In this document: positions 1-8,086 of the stretch, one piece after another
Layout: each line of letters starts with the position of its first letter
Position numbering within the stretch: the first letter of the stretch is position 1
Notes under the pieces: generated by a model
Seen by the model: only the letters and a program-made list of their open reading frames with translations
Database searches by the model: none
What the model was told of the DNA's origin: nothing
Virus record (IMG/VR): IMGVR_UViG_3300028392_000093
Coordinates: 1-49,560 of that record
DNA: 49,560 bases
DNA from: a virus
Strand: one strand, 5' to 3'
Translations under genes and position numbers: made by a program

Positions 1-1
1 A

Positions 2-373
2 AGGGAAATTTTTGAAGAAATTTATGATATAATTTCAGATGACAACAGCATTGAAACAAATTTAAAATACGAAATATCTGATGATATAATAAGTCTTTTA
101 GGGTTGATGAGGGTCTTGAACTATCATAAACAAATGATTTACGGGAATAACAGATTGGCAGAAAGTCAGGCTTCTGAAGTTAGGCAGAAAGGAAAATCTG
201 AACGTGAAGAAATTGAATTTTTAAGAGCAAGCTTTATTAAAAAGTGTATGCCAAATAAAGAAATTTTGATACAATGGATAAAAGAAAACGCAAACTTGAT
301 AAGAAAGCAAAACTCTATTATTGGAGAAGCTTTACTCTACGCATTGGAGGAATATAAAAAAAACAATAAATAA
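2..373 (+). CDS. Partial unknown protein, 5' end outside window
   Basis: The reading frame is open from the first bases of the window to the TAA at 373, so the gene begins upstream and about 123 C-terminal residues are seen. An internal ATG at 104 is not a convincing start because coding-like sequence continues before it. The product is charged and mostly helical in character, with no motif I recognise. It is followed after four bases by the next gene on the same strand, so it belongs to the left-arm operon that carries the SSB-like gene. Confidence 0.6.
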   Translation, partial: REIFEEIYDIISDDNSIETNLKYEISDDIISLLGLMRVLNYHKQMIYGNNRLAESQASEVRQKGKSEREEIEFLRASFIKKCMPNKEILIQWIKENANLIRKQNSIIGEALLYALEEYKKNNK

Positions 374-377
374 ATTT

Positions 378-1085
378 ATGACTGGTGAAGATTTAAAAAA
401 AGCTACAGAAAGAGTTTTAGAAAATATTTTTTTTAAAGCTCAAAAATTCCGCAACAATATTATTGCAAAATTTGAAGGACAAAAAATATTCTATATCAAA
501 ACTTGCGAAGCTTTGTTAAGCTTGGTGCAAGCATCAGGATATTCTTACTGGTGCTTAAATAGATTTCAAGGACCGGAAATTAAAGGATATTTAGAAAGTA
601 TAGATAAGAGTAAAATGAATAACAAAGAATACAATGCATTTTTAAAAGTTTTACAAAAAACGGAAGAAATTCAAAATGGAATGCTTGCTACCGTAGACAG
701 CACAAGGGAGGCTTTGGAACATATTTTAGGAATGTATTCAATGTGTTGTTTGAACGAAACTGAAGCAAGGAACTTTGTTTCCGAAAGTTGCCCTAACTTA
801 GAAACATTTTTAGAAAGCATTGGAATAACAGATGTTAAATTCAAAAATGAATTAATGCCTGAAAATAAAGTTAAATATATAATGAATTTTATAAGTCATC
901 TAGTGGAGTCTACGCCAGAAATAAAAGCCGAAGACTGGGAAGAGCCTTTTGCTAACAAGCTTTTTGAGGTAGTTAATGAATATATGGAAGCAGAAAAAAA
1001 AGAATTGGAAAAAACTGGACTTGCAAGAAAAAACATAGCTTCAAATTTAGATGAGCTTCAAAACAAAAAAACAAACAATAAATAA
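378..1085 (+). CDS. Unknown early protein upstream of SSB-like gene
   Basis: Product of 235 residues, soluble and helical, with a Lys/Glu-rich C-terminus. I do not recognise the family. I chose the ATG at 378 over the in-frame ATG at 321 because 321 lies inside the preceding gene, while 378 follows its stop by four bases after the TAAATTT leader typical of this genome. It sits immediately upstream of the SSB-like gene, so a role in DNA replication or recombination is possible, but this is inferred from position only. Confidence 0.65.
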   Translation: MTGEDLKKATERVLENIFFKAQKFRNNIIAKFEGQKIFYIKTCEALLSLVQASGYSYWCLNRFQGPEIKGYLESIDKSKMNNKEYNAFLKVLQKTEEIQNGMLATVDSTREALEHILGMYSMCCLNETEARNFVSESCPNLETFLESIGITDVKFKNELMPENKVKYIMNFISHLVESTPEIKAEDWEEPFANKLFEVVNEYMEAEKKELEKTGLARKNIASNLDELQNKKTNNK

Positions 1086-1090
1086 ATAAT

Positions 1091-1513
1091 ATGAAAAACG
1101 ATATAAAATTAAAACTTAAAATAAGTGAGCAAACAATGACTTTATGGGATATTAAAAAAGAAACGGATACTTACGTTATGTTTAATGCTTCCATAACTTC
1201 GGGCGTAAAAAACAAAGATGGGACTTGGGATAATATAAATCAAGGGTTCAGTTGCTTTGTGAATGGGGACGAGGCAAAAAAACTTAAACACAATTTCAGT
1301 CAAAGAGCAAGAATTAAAGTTTCCGGAAGCATTGCGATATTGCCCGAAAAACGTTCTGCAAAAGGAAAGGACGGAAAGGAATATCAAGAAACAATTTTTT
1401 CAGGAGCTACAATTTCTGTTGAAAAGCTTGATTTTATCACTAGCGAGAATTATGAGACAAGTCCGCAAAAAAGTGATACTTACGAGCAAATTGACGCCAA
1501 CATTCCTTTTTAA
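1091..1513 (+). CDS. SSB-like single-stranded DNA-binding protein
   Basis: Product of 140 residues. The middle (about residues 28-115) alternates short hydrophobic strands with basic loops, as in an OB fold. The C-terminus is an acidic, flexible stretch ending DANIPF, which resembles the conserved (D)DDIPF tip by which bacterial SSB recruits helicases and exonucleases. It is shorter than cellular SSB (about 170 residues) but normal for phage versions. It would coat single-stranded DNA during phage replication or recombination and could recruit the helicase and exonuclease of the right arm. The family assignment rests on the tail and fold pattern, not on a database match. Confidence 0.65.
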   Translation: MKNDIKLKLKISEQTMTLWDIKKETDTYVMFNASITSGVKNKDGTWDNINQGFSCFVNGDEAKKLKHNFSQRARIKVSGSIAILPEKRSAKGKDGKEYQETIFSGATISVEKLDFITSENYETSPQKSDTYEQIDANIPF

Positions 1514-1528
1514 TAATTTGTTTAGTTT

Positions 1529-1894
1529 ATGGAATTTTATTTACATTTAGTAGGTTCGTTGGTGGGCGGTATTATTGGTATTATTATAGGCACTGTTATT
1601 TATGATTATAGAGAAGAAATTCTTTCAGGAATGCTATTTCTTTTAATATTAATAGGTTACATTTGCTTGCTTTTTTTTGTATTGGTTGATGGAGTATTTT
1701 TTAATCGTTATTTTGCAGAAAAGCGTGAGGCTTACATAAAAAAGCGTGAAGCGGAAGAGGAGGCGGAATTTGAAAAACACGAAGCGGAAAAGAAAGAGCG
1801 ATGCAAGAAAGGAATACATGATTACTTTCGTGTATGTTGCCTGTCGAGAAGAATTGAAGAGCCTGAAAAACAAAAAGTCAAAAAAGATATTTAA
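1529..1894 (+). CDS. Two-helix membrane protein with charged tail
   Basis: Product of 121 residues. Two hydrophobic segments (about residues 6-24 and 33-56) are followed by a very charged Glu/Lys/Arg-rich region with repeated EAE/KRE units, likely a cytoplasmic coiled coil. The first segment is rich in glycine and isoleucine. No family recognised. It lies 15 bases after the SSB-like gene and 10 before the metallopeptidase gene, in one operon. A small phage membrane protein of this shape could act in host takeover or superinfection exclusion, which is speculation. Confidence 0.55.
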   Translation: MEFYLHLVGSLVGGIIGIIIGTVIYDYREEILSGMLFLLILIGYICLLFFVLVDGVFFNRYFAEKREAYIKKREAEEEAEFEKHEAEKKERCKKGIHDYFRVCCLSRRIEEPEKQKVKKDI

Positions 1895-1904
1895 TATTTA
1901 ATTT

Positions 1905-2462
1905 ATGGAAAACTTAAAACAAAAAGTAGTTGTTTTTTTGAATAGCATCGGTTTAAAAGTGCAAAAGGTTCAAAGCTTTAAAAAAACACCGTTCAAACCA
2001 TTTCTAAAAGAAATTCTAATTTTACAAGGAAAAGTATATTTTACTGAAAATGCAAGTATTTCAAACTTGTTGCACGAAGCTGGGCATTTAGCAGTTTTAC
2101 ACCCAGATTACAGAAAATATGTGAGCGGTTCAGTTTCCGAAGCATTGAAAAAATGTTATGCAGAAATAGACACTACGAAACCTGAAAATAAAAAATATTG
2201 TTATATGGAAGAGGTTGTCGCTGGAGCTTGGGCTTGGGCTGCAGGAAAACATCTTGATATTCCTGAAAATTTAATAATTGAAAATCAAGATTACGAAGGC
2301 GAAGGAGAAAATGAGCGAGCGTGTTTTCAAGCAAAAGGGCATTTCGGAATTACGCAGATGCAATATGCAGGATTTTCAGTATCTAAAGAAAGGCTGAAGA
2401 AATTACCCCAATTTGCAGATTTGCCAGTTTATCCGAAATTAAAAAAATGGCTACAAGATTGA
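1905..2462 (+). CDS. HExxH zinc metallopeptidase-like protein
   Basis: Product of 185 residues with an HEAGH motif at residues 57-61 (HExxH, two zinc-binding histidines and a catalytic glutamate). A candidate third ligand region, with MEEVVAGAWAWAAGKH, lies about 40 residues later. This pattern fits small gluzincin or ImmA/IrrE-like peptidases often carried by mobile elements. There is no signal peptide, so it should act in the cytoplasm, perhaps cleaving a repressor or host factor. The later XRE regulator in the same arm is a possible partner, but nothing links them directly. The substrate is unknown. Confidence 0.6.
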   Translation: MENLKQKVVVFLNSIGLKVQKVQSFKKTPFKPFLKEILILQGKVYFTENASISNLLHEAGHLAVLHPDYRKYVSGSVSEALKKCYAEIDTTKPENKKYCYMEEVVAGAWAWAAGKHLDIPENLIIENQDYEGEGENERACFQAKGHFGITQMQYAGFSVSKERLKKLPQFADLPVYPKLKKWLQD

Positions 2463-2472
2463 TTTTAAAAAT

Positions 2473-2991
2473 ATGAAAAAGAAGCAAAAAACATACAAAA
2501 CTTGGAAAAAAGGAACATCTTGCGAAGAAAAGCTTCAAACGGGTAGTTATTTTAAAAGAACTTTCAAAACGCAATTTGCAAACAATACAAGGTCTTTTAT
2601 TTCTTTTTTAGGAAAAATCCTTAACAGCGGACAATATTTACCCCCTGCTTCTGCAACACGTGACAAGATAAAAGAAAAAATAAAAATATCAAATTTCATT
2701 GCGGTTATGCGAATTCTTTACAAAATGAATGATACGCAAACGGAGGAATTTTTAATGCATTACCGCAAAAGAAACCCGGCTTATGGCGTAAAACGTATCA
2801 CCGATAAATGTTATTTAAAAAGCTTTTGCAGTCAATATTTCAATTGTGAGTTAGGAGAAATTCCTAAAAATCTTGAAAGTGCGAAAAGGAATAAAGTTGA
2901 TTCTAAAATGAGGGAATATTTGCAGGAAGCTTTAGAGAAGGCAAAAGACCCACTTGTAAAAAAAGCTATCAAACGTCATTTAAAACACTAA
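2473..2991 (+). CDS. Unknown basic protein
   Basis: Product of 172 residues, strongly basic, beginning with a Lys-rich stretch. Helical segments predominate in the second half. No motif recognised. The high charge suggests nucleic-acid binding. It starts ten bases after the metallopeptidase gene and is the last gene before the promoter at 3009, so it probably ends the first left-arm operon. I see no clear hairpin terminator after it. Confidence 0.55.
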   Translation: MKKKQKTYKTWKKGTSCEEKLQTGSYFKRTFKTQFANNTRSFISFLGKILNSGQYLPPASATRDKIKEKIKISNFIAVMRILYKMNDTQTEEFLMHYRKRNPAYGVKRITDKCYLKSFCSQYFNCELGEIPKNLESAKRNKVDSKMREYLQEALEKAKDPLVKKAIKRHLKH

Positions 2992-3008
2992 ATAAAATAA
3001 AATGTCGC

Positions 3009-3061
3009 TTGACAATTGATAATATATTGTTTATGTTGTATTTGAAACAAATCTTTTTGCT
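3009..3061 (+). promoter_or_regulatory. Sigma70-like promoter with TGAAACAA leader
   Basis: TTGACA at 3009-3014, a 17-base spacer, then TATGTT at 3032-3037. Five bases later the sequence TGAAACAA begins at 3043, and an ATG follows at 3062. The same -10 to TGAAACAA distance occurs at the promoters at 42455 and 48015. It would drive the operon from 3062. Confidence 0.65.
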
Positions 3062-3241
3062 ATGAAAACTAGGGAGACTATTCAGATGGAAATATTGGAA
3101 ATAATAATTGTGATAGAAAAGCTAGAAATAAAGCAGTTTGATGATTTAAACGATGCAGATAAAAGAAATTTGAATAGAAATCTTGAGGAGCTTAAATTAA
3201 AAGTGAAAATAGCGGAAAGTGAGTTAAAAAATATTAAATGA
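3062..3241 (+). CDS. Small coiled-coil protein, first gene of operon
   Basis: An ATG at 3062 opens a 59-residue frame ending in TGA at 3239-3241. The start lies 25 bases after the -10 box of the promoter at 3009. The peptide is rich in Lys, Glu, Leu and Ile, with heptad-like spacing across its length, so it is probably a short coiled coil. It is followed four bases later by another coiled-coil gene. No family recognised. Confidence 0.55.
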   Translation: MKTRETIQMEILEIIIVIEKLEIKQFDDLNDADKRNLNRNLEELKLKVKIAESELKNIK

Positions 3242-3245
3242 TTGT

Positions 3246-3464
3246 ATGAAACTTTTATCAAAATTAAAAGACTTTTTAAAGTCTAAAAAGTTTAAAGAAC
3301 TTGAAAATGAGAATATAGAACTTGAACGTAAATTGGCTATAGTTACGGCAACAATGGAATACCACGAACGCCGTGAACGGGAATGGACTATTCTAGCCCT
3401 AGAGTTAAGAGCAAAATGTAATAAACTTGAAAAATGTAATAACCTTGAAAATTTTAATTTTTAA
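3246..3464 (+). CDS. Small coiled-coil protein
   Basis: Product of 72 residues. The middle is a long charged helix (KELENENIELERKLA region) with leucine heptads, then a short NLE-rich tail. Its stop is separated by one base from the next ATG (TAATATG), suggesting translational coupling. Similar in size and style to the gene before it. Function unknown; phage coiled-coil peptides of this kind may be accessory or inhibitor proteins. Confidence 0.55.
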   Translation: MKLLSKLKDFLKSKKFKELENENIELERKLAIVTATMEYHERREREWTILALELRAKCNKLEKCNNLENFNF

Positions 3465-3465
3465 T

Positions 3466-4101
3466 ATGACAGATTTAACATACACAATCGCACACATTAA
3501 AGTTGGTGCTGAAAAACACTGGGAGGAAGTAGGGGGTTTCGTGAGTGGGGATAAAAGAAAGTTAAAAATTTCAGATGATGAGCTACTTGAGGCAAAAGAA
3601 AAAGTGGATAATAGTCAAAATAATTATGGATATTGGGTAAATGTTTATAATGAAAAATATAACGCATACACAAAACCAACTAAGCAAGAAATGATGCAGA
3701 AATTAGATGCGGAGACAGATTTATTGATAAGGGAATATGAAGCTTTAAAAAAGGGATTGGAACGCAACGATAATCACCAACTTTCCAATTTTGCAAACGA
3801 ATTAGGGGCTAAGATTTATGGGGGCGTTGAAGATGAGAAGGATTTTTATTTAGTGATGCCTACTGCAAGGGATTTAAAAGCTGGGGATTTTACAAAAGAT
3901 TTTTTGATTGGCTTTGGGGAGTATGTAGCTTGGCGAAGACAATATAATTATGGGTTTTACTGCATTCAGGCAAGCAATAAAGAAGTTATGTTTATTGCTT
4001 ATGAAAAAGATTATGTATTCCCTAAAAAAGGCAACATCTTCCAAGAATACGCACGCATTGGAATAATAGAAAACGATTTATACAAACAATTTATTAAATA
4101 A
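3466..4101 (+). CDS. Unknown protein, intact copy of a duplicated gene
   Basis: Product of 211 residues starting MTDLTYTIAHIKVGAEKHW. The ATG at 3466 is preferred over an in-frame ATG at 3427 because it follows the previous stop in a TAATATG junction and because its paralogue at 5241 begins at the equivalent ATG. The C-terminal half has aromatic-rich stretches and a KKGNIFQEYARIG segment near the end. I do not recognise the family. Both ends are also found, degraded, in the pseudogene at 5241-5486, so this is the functional copy of a tandem duplication. Confidence 0.65.
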   Translation: MTDLTYTIAHIKVGAEKHWEEVGGFVSGDKRKLKISDDELLEAKEKVDNSQNNYGYWVNVYNEKYNAYTKPTKQEMMQKLDAETDLLIREYEALKKGLERNDNHQLSNFANELGAKIYGGVEDEKDFYLVMPTARDLKAGDFTKDFLIGFGEYVAWRRQYNYGFYCIQASNKEVMFIAYEKDYVFPKKGNIFQEYARIGIIENDLYKQFIK

Positions 4102-4104
4102 TAT

Positions 4105-4740
4105 ATGATTTACTTGCTTATGATATTTACAACCTGCATTAGTGGGTTTTTATCCTATTTTTTCTATAAACAGGGAAGGCAGGATGCTGGTGAACAATTT
4201 GGAATAATAACAGTTTTGGCATTAATTGTTGCGGTGGGTTTTACAGTTCCGGTTGTAGCAAGCGTCATGAGGGCAAATTTGATACAGGCGCAAATTCAAT
4301 TAATGCAACCTTCGTCATTAGATGAGGCAAAATTAAAACGTGCGGAAATGGAATTGAAAACGGTATCAAGTTTAATACAGGAAACATTTGCAAAATACCA
4401 AATTCAAGCTAAAACGGAAGATTTTAAAAATATAAAAATGTATGCAATGCCTTTTGCGGGTGCTGGATTAAATTTTGAAGGTTTAGGAAATATAGAAAAA
4501 GGTGCAGGAGAGAAACTTAAAAATTTGGAAACTTTAATAGATAAGCAATGGCAATTAGCGGAAAAAATTATTGAGTTGCAAGCATTGGTGTATAAACCTG
4601 AATTTTATTCTTTGAACCACGAATTACACGCATTGAAATATTCTGTGTTTGATGGGGTGGTAGTTAGATGGTTATTGAGAGATATTAAACCTGTTTATAA
4701 CACCGACACATACGCAAACGGTGTGCAAATTAATCATTAA
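4105..4740 (+). CDS. Two-helix membrane protein with long soluble domain
   Basis: Product of 211 residues. Residues 1-20 and about 33-55 are hydrophobic, separated by a short polar loop. The rest is soluble and helical, containing Glu/Lys/Gln-rich stretches. It could sit in the inner membrane with its bulk in the periplasm or cytoplasm. No family recognised. Three bases separate it from the upstream gene and five from a smaller membrane-protein gene downstream, so the two may act together at the membrane. Confidence 0.55.
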   Translation: MIYLLMIFTTCISGFLSYFFYKQGRQDAGEQFGIITVLALIVAVGFTVPVVASVMRANLIQAQIQLMQPSSLDEAKLKRAEMELKTVSSLIQETFAKYQIQAKTEDFKNIKMYAMPFAGAGLNFEGLGNIEKGAGEKLKNLETLIDKQWQLAEKIIELQALVYKPEFYSLNHELHALKYSVFDGVVVRWLLRDIKPVYNTDTYANGVQINH

Positions 4741-4745
4741 ATAAT

Positions 4746-4958
4746 ATGAAAATAAAACTTAAAAACGTGCAGGGGGACTTGCTATTGTGGGTTCTAACGC
4801 TATTTTTCGTATTTATGGTAATTGAGAAGAAATCTCCATACTTTATGATTGGATTACTTCTTTTGTCAATATTTATTGTGATTAGGGGGTATTTCCTACC
4901 ATATTATAGAAAAACAATAATTAATAAATACAACGATAACGAAAAAAAGTGTAAATAA
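4746..4958 (+). CDS. Small two-helix membrane protein
   Basis: Product of 70 residues with two hydrophobic segments (about residues 10-26 and 32-52) and a basic, Asn/Lys-rich tail. It resembles small phage inner-membrane proteins such as superinfection exclusion factors or holin-like peptides, but there is no diagnostic motif. It is not in the lysis cassette, which is on the other strand at 6-9 kb. Confidence 0.55.
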   Translation: MKIKLKNVQGDLLLWVLTLFFVFMVIEKKSPYFMIGLLLLSIFIVIRGYFLPYYRKTIINKYNDNEKKCK

Positions 4959-4978
4959 ATACATAATAAATAAAAAAT

Positions 4979-5221
4979 ATGACAACAAATGAAACAAATA
5001 TAAATGAAGTAATTGCAAAAAACTTAAAAATCGCAAGACGAGTAAAAGGCTTAACTTTAAAAGACGTTGGTGCTATTTTAGGAATAACAGGGCAACAAGC
5101 TCAAAAATATGAGTGCGGAAAAAACCCGATAGCAATTGATAAGTTAATGCAACTTGCAAACCATTATAACTTATCAATTACGTTTTTTTTCAAAGAATTT
5201 CAATTACCTGAAGACAATTAA
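4979..5221 (+). CDS. XRE-family helix-turn-helix regulator
   Basis: Product of 80 residues, essentially one HTH_3/Cro-C1 domain. The ARRVKGLTLKDVGAILGITGQQAQKYECGKNPIAIDKLMQLA region (about residues 18-59) has the usual order: helix 2 LKDVGAILG, turn, recognition helix with QQAQKYECG, then the IDKLMQLANHY helix. It lacks a dimerisation or cleavable domain. It is the best candidate repressor in the window. The 20-bp inverted repeat over the -35 box at 42449 is a plausible operator for it, but that link is inference. Confidence 0.85.
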   Translation: MTTNETNINEVIAKNLKIARRVKGLTLKDVGAILGITGQQAQKYECGKNPIAIDKLMQLANHYNLSITFFFKEFQLPEDN

Positions 5222-5240
5222 ATTGTAAATATTACTAAAT

Positions 5241-5486
5241 ATGACACAATTAACATACACAATGGCACACGTTCAAATTGGTGCTGAAAAATACTGGGAG
5301 GAAGTTGAGGGGTTTATAAGTGGGGATAAGAAATTCGGTTTTACCAAAACAAAAATATACAATATTTCAAATAGCACTAACCCGTTGGTCGCTGGGTTTG
5401 AGATAGGATTAGAAAAAAGGCAACATCTTCCAAGAATACGCCCGCACTGGGATAATAGAGAACGATTTATACAAACAATTTTTTAA
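5241..5486 (+). pseudogene. Frameshifted, internally deleted paralogue of gene 3466
   Basis: The first 30 codons match the start of the gene at 3466 (MTQLTYTMAHVQIGAEKYWEE). The DNA from about 5417 to 5486 matches the end of that gene (4030-4101) almost base for base but is read in another frame, giving the unrelated peptide ending FIQTIF. In the ancestral frame it would read KKGNIFQEYARTGIIEND. About 400 bases of the middle are missing, replaced by a short segment without a match in the intact copy. The 81-residue reading frame is therefore a remnant and probably not functional. Confidence 0.75.
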
Positions 5487-5492
5487 ATAACA

Positions 5493-5738
5493 ATGAAAAT
5501 GGCAAAAACAAAATACATTTATACAACTTTTGCAGGAAAATCTTTAGATGTATTAATTGGAGAAGACCAATTTTTATATAAAACTGAAAAAGAAATCTAT
5601 AACCCAACTCCTATTTACTGGGAAAATCTATATAATATAGACGGTATCAAAGAACAATTGTATAATATTTGTTGCGTTGAAAATAAAAAATATAATATGA
5701 TGGGCGTAAAAATAGGAAATCCAAAATTAATTTTTTAA
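5493..5738 (+). CDS. Unknown small protein
   Basis: Product of 81 residues, beta-rich in character with many Tyr residues and a short CC pair. The alternative start at its third codon (MAKTKYIYTT) is equally likely. No recognised domain. It is preceded by the decayed paralogue and followed eight bases later by a membrane-protein gene in the same direction. Confidence 0.5.
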   Translation: MKMAKTKYIYTTFAGKSLDVLIGEDQFLYKTEKEIYNPTPIYWENLYNIDGIKEQLYNICCVENKKYNMMGVKIGNPKLIF

Positions 5739-5746
5739 ATAACATT

Positions 5747-6118
5747 ATGAAAACATTTTTTTCTTTATTATCAATCAAAAGAGCATTGCAAACTTTTACT
5801 GTATTTTGTATGCTAGGTTTTATTTTTGAAATAATGCCAAATAAGATATTATTTGCTTTCTCGATTGGAGCAATTTTATTATATATTATTGATATTATTT
5901 ACGATGTTCAAACTTTGAATGAAAGATTGGATAACCATGTTGTAGTAGCCGCTACGTTGCGAGTTGAAAATAAAGAATATTATTTAGTTTATTTTGAACC
6001 TATTGACAAAATTAGAGGTAAGCAATGGGGCGCGGAATTTGACTGCATTGGAAAAATTATTAAAGTAGGAAAAATTGATTATATGGCACTTTACAAGGAA
6101 AAGAATATTGAGGAATAA
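5747..6118 (+). CDS. Membrane protein, last gene of left arm
   Basis: Product of 123 residues with two hydrophobic segments (about residues 14-29 and 33-50) followed by a soluble domain of about 70 residues. No family recognised. It ends only six bases before the converging late operon (stop at 6125), so the two transcription units meet tail to tail. I see no strong terminator between them; any must lie within the coding regions. Confidence 0.55.
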   Translation: MKTFFSLLSIKRALQTFTVFCMLGFIFEIMPNKILFAFSIGAILLYIIDIIYDVQTLNERLDNHVVVAATLRVENKEYYLVYFEPIDKIRGKQWGAEFDCIGKIIKVGKIDYMALYKEKNIEE

Positions 6119-6124
6119 CTGGAT

Positions 6125-6817
6125 TTACAAATTATTCAACTTATTTTCAAATCTGGTTGCCATTGCATTCATTTGCTTCAAACATTTATCACTTAAACAA
6201 TTGCCTGTTTTGTTTCTTGGAAAAAGCAAAGTTTGGATATAAACAAGTTCCGCTTCACCATACCCTTTCAATGAATAGACACAAACATTTATTCCGTCAA
6301 AGGCAACAATATTATTAATAATATTCCGGGTTGCATTTTTATCAGCGTCAATCATTTTGGAAAAAGGAATATGAACGCATTTTTCTTTTTCGTGCAAAGC
6401 CTCTATAATTAAATTTGATAATTTTCCAAACCTAATATCACCATTATAAAATTCATTTTCTTCGGAAAAATCAATTAATTTATTTCCTCGCAACGTTCTA
6501 GTTCTGCGAGTTGCACCACTGTATTCGAACGCATCGTCAACGTTAGTAAAACGTTTCACCCTTATCAAGCTGTGATAAGTATTTTCCCCTGCAGATTTAG
6601 CAAATTCATCAAATTCCTCTACAATATTTTTTATAAAAGCATCTCCGCTATCAATCAAATTTTTTCTTCTATTAAAATCACTTTGGGTCGGTAAGCTAAA
6701 TTTTACAGTTATTGAAGTGACTATTGATACCGCTATCAAGCCAATAATTTTAGTTGCAATACTTTTTGCAATTTCGGAACAAAATATTTCTAACAAACGC
6801 TTAAAAATAGATTTCAT
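6125..6817 (-). CDS. Membrane-anchored protein at end of lysis cassette
   Basis: Product of 230 residues with one hydrophobic segment near the N-terminus (about residues 18-42, IAKSIATKIIGLIAVSIVTS) and a soluble domain of about 185 residues containing four cysteines. Its ATG overlaps the TGA of the upstream gene (ATGA), so the two are translationally coupled. Last gene of the minus-strand late block. Its place after two cell-wall hydrolase genes suggests a role at the envelope in lysis, possibly spanin-like, but no spanin signature is present. Confidence 0.55.
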   Translation of the reverse strand: MKSIFKRLLEIFCSEIAKSIATKIIGLIAVSIVTSITVKFSLPTQSDFNRRKNLIDSGDAFIKNIVEEFDEFAKSAGENTYHSLIRVKRFTNVDDAFEYSGATRRTRTLRGNKLIDFSEENEFYNGDIRFGKLSNLIIEALHEKEKCVHIPFSKMIDADKNATRNIINNIVAFDGINVCVYSLKGYGEAELVYIQTLLFPRNKTGNCLSDKCLKQMNAMATRFENKLNNL

Positions 6818-7452
6818 ATAATTTTAAAAACTTGGTTAGAAATATTGTAAAAATTTGAAGGTTGAATTTTTGCAGTTCCCTTTTCTTGTATTTTAGCTAA
6901 AACTTTACTTGCATTGTTACTGATAACATTTTTTCTAACAAAAATTACATTTTTTATTATCAAAGCCATGATTTCCGTGCAGTAAAAATATCCTTTGCTT
7001 GGAATGAAAAAAGTTACAAATTTCAAAACTTTTAGTAATAATTTATCTTTAAAGCTTGCATTCTCCGAAAAACAAAAAGATAATAAAGCTTTTTTAAAAG
7101 GATATTTGTTGTTTTGCTCAATCCATGCTTGCAATTGAGGTAATATTTTGTTGTAATAATATTCTTCTGAAATAACATCAATGGTGTCCGCAAAGCATTC
7201 GCCGTTTTGTAACTTTACTTCATTTTTAAATTCAGAAAAATCAACTAGCCTTAAACCGCTCCCGATTGACTCAAATACCCACTTTCCATTGCTAGCTTCA
7301 AATAAAACTGCAGTATGGCATATTGGTTTTTCTCCGTTCGCTTTAGCACCGTATTGGATTAAACCTGCAAATGGATATTTTGTTTTTTGTTTCAAAGTAT
7401 CCATTCGTATTTTTTTATGCAAAATAGAAATTTTGATTTCGTTTGTCGACAT
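6814..7452 (-). CDS. Permuted NlpC/P60-like (YiiX-type) cysteine hydrolase
   Basis: Product of 212 residues. CHTAVLFE (His46), WVFESIGSGLRLVDF (Glu61) and, much later, GYFYCTEIM (Cys158, Glu160) follow the order of the circularly permuted papain-like family that includes YiiX/YebB, where the catalytic His precedes the Cys. Members cleave amide bonds in peptidoglycan-type or lipid substrates. No signal peptide is present. It sits between the M15 peptidase and a membrane protein in the lysis cassette, so a second wall- or envelope-acting enzyme is likely. The call rests on motif order and spacing; the exact substrate is unknown. Confidence 0.65.
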   Translation of the reverse strand: MSTNEIKISILHKKIRMDTLKQKTKYPFAGLIQYGAKANGEKPICHTAVLFEASNGKWVFESIGSGLRLVDFSEFKNEVKLQNGECFADTIDVISEEYYYNKILPQLQAWIEQNNKYPFKKALLSFCFSENASFKDKLLLKVLKFVTFFIPSKGYFYCTEIMALIIKNVIFVRKNVISNNASKVLAKIQEKGTAKIQPSNFYNISNQVFKII

Positions 7453-7464
7453 ATTGTTTATTAA

Positions 7465-8073
7465 TTATTTTGTTAATATAAATTTACCTGTTTTCATTTC
7501 CAAAATTAAGCTATTCCTATTTTGGAAACATCTGTTTTGAATATGAATTATATGCTTGTCTGCATAAAACATTATAAAATGTAAATTACTTTTTTTGACA
7601 AGGTCTGGGTTTTTAAGCAAAAAATTACTTATCTTTAAATCTTCAGCATCTTTCAAATCAATAGCGAAGTCAACTAAATGTGCGGAATGTCCAGTTCCTC
7701 CAACTTTTGCATTGTGTTCTTTGTTTCTGAAACTTGATGCAATAATTATATGAAAACCAGCTTTTAGCAATTCAGGTTTTAGGATTTTATCAAACTTTTC
7801 TTGAAATTGAACTCCTGCGGTAATATTGGCTTCAGTCATTTCCGCTTCCCATTCTTTAGGATTTGGTTTTTCAATATTTGAACCGTCCTCCGTCCTTTTT
7901 AACAAATGCCTAAATTTTGCAATCCGTGTTTCACGTGGAAGATTTTTTACGTGTGAAACAATTTCATCTGCAGACGGAAAAGGTTCTTTCGGGGCGTATT
8001 TCTCTTCTTTTTCTTGCCTTTCTTTTTCTTCAAGTTCTTTCCAGAACTTAGTTTGTCTTGTTAGTGGGTTCAT
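7465..8073 (-). CDS. M15-family D-Ala-type endolysin
   Basis: Product of 202 residues. The catalytic region has SSFRN (113-117), HSAHLVDFAIDL (Ser130, His132, Asp139; the SxHxxxxAxD zinc-binding pattern) and KHIIHIQ near the C-terminus (His174, His177). These are hallmarks of peptidase M15 enzymes that cut peptidoglycan stem peptides. The N-terminal 45 residues are very charged, and there is no signal peptide, so a holin is needed for release. Neighbouring membrane-protein genes supply holin candidates. Length is normal for phage M15 endolysins. Confidence 0.8.
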   Translation of the reverse strand: MNPLTRQTKFWKELEEKERQEKEEKYAPKEPFPSADEIVSHVKNLPRETRIAKFRHLLKRTEDGSNIEKPNPKEWEAEMTEANITAGVQFQEKFDKILKPELLKAGFHIIIASSFRNKEHNAKVGGTGHSAHLVDFAIDLKDAEDLKISNFLLKNPDLVKKSNLHFIMFYADKHIIHIQNRCFQNRNSLILEMKTGKFILTK

Positions 8074-8086
8074 TTTTTAATTTACA

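Noticed and set aside
321-377. ATG at 321 as start of the second gene
   Set aside because: It would overlap the upstream coding region by 53 bases, whereas ATG 378 follows the stop directly.
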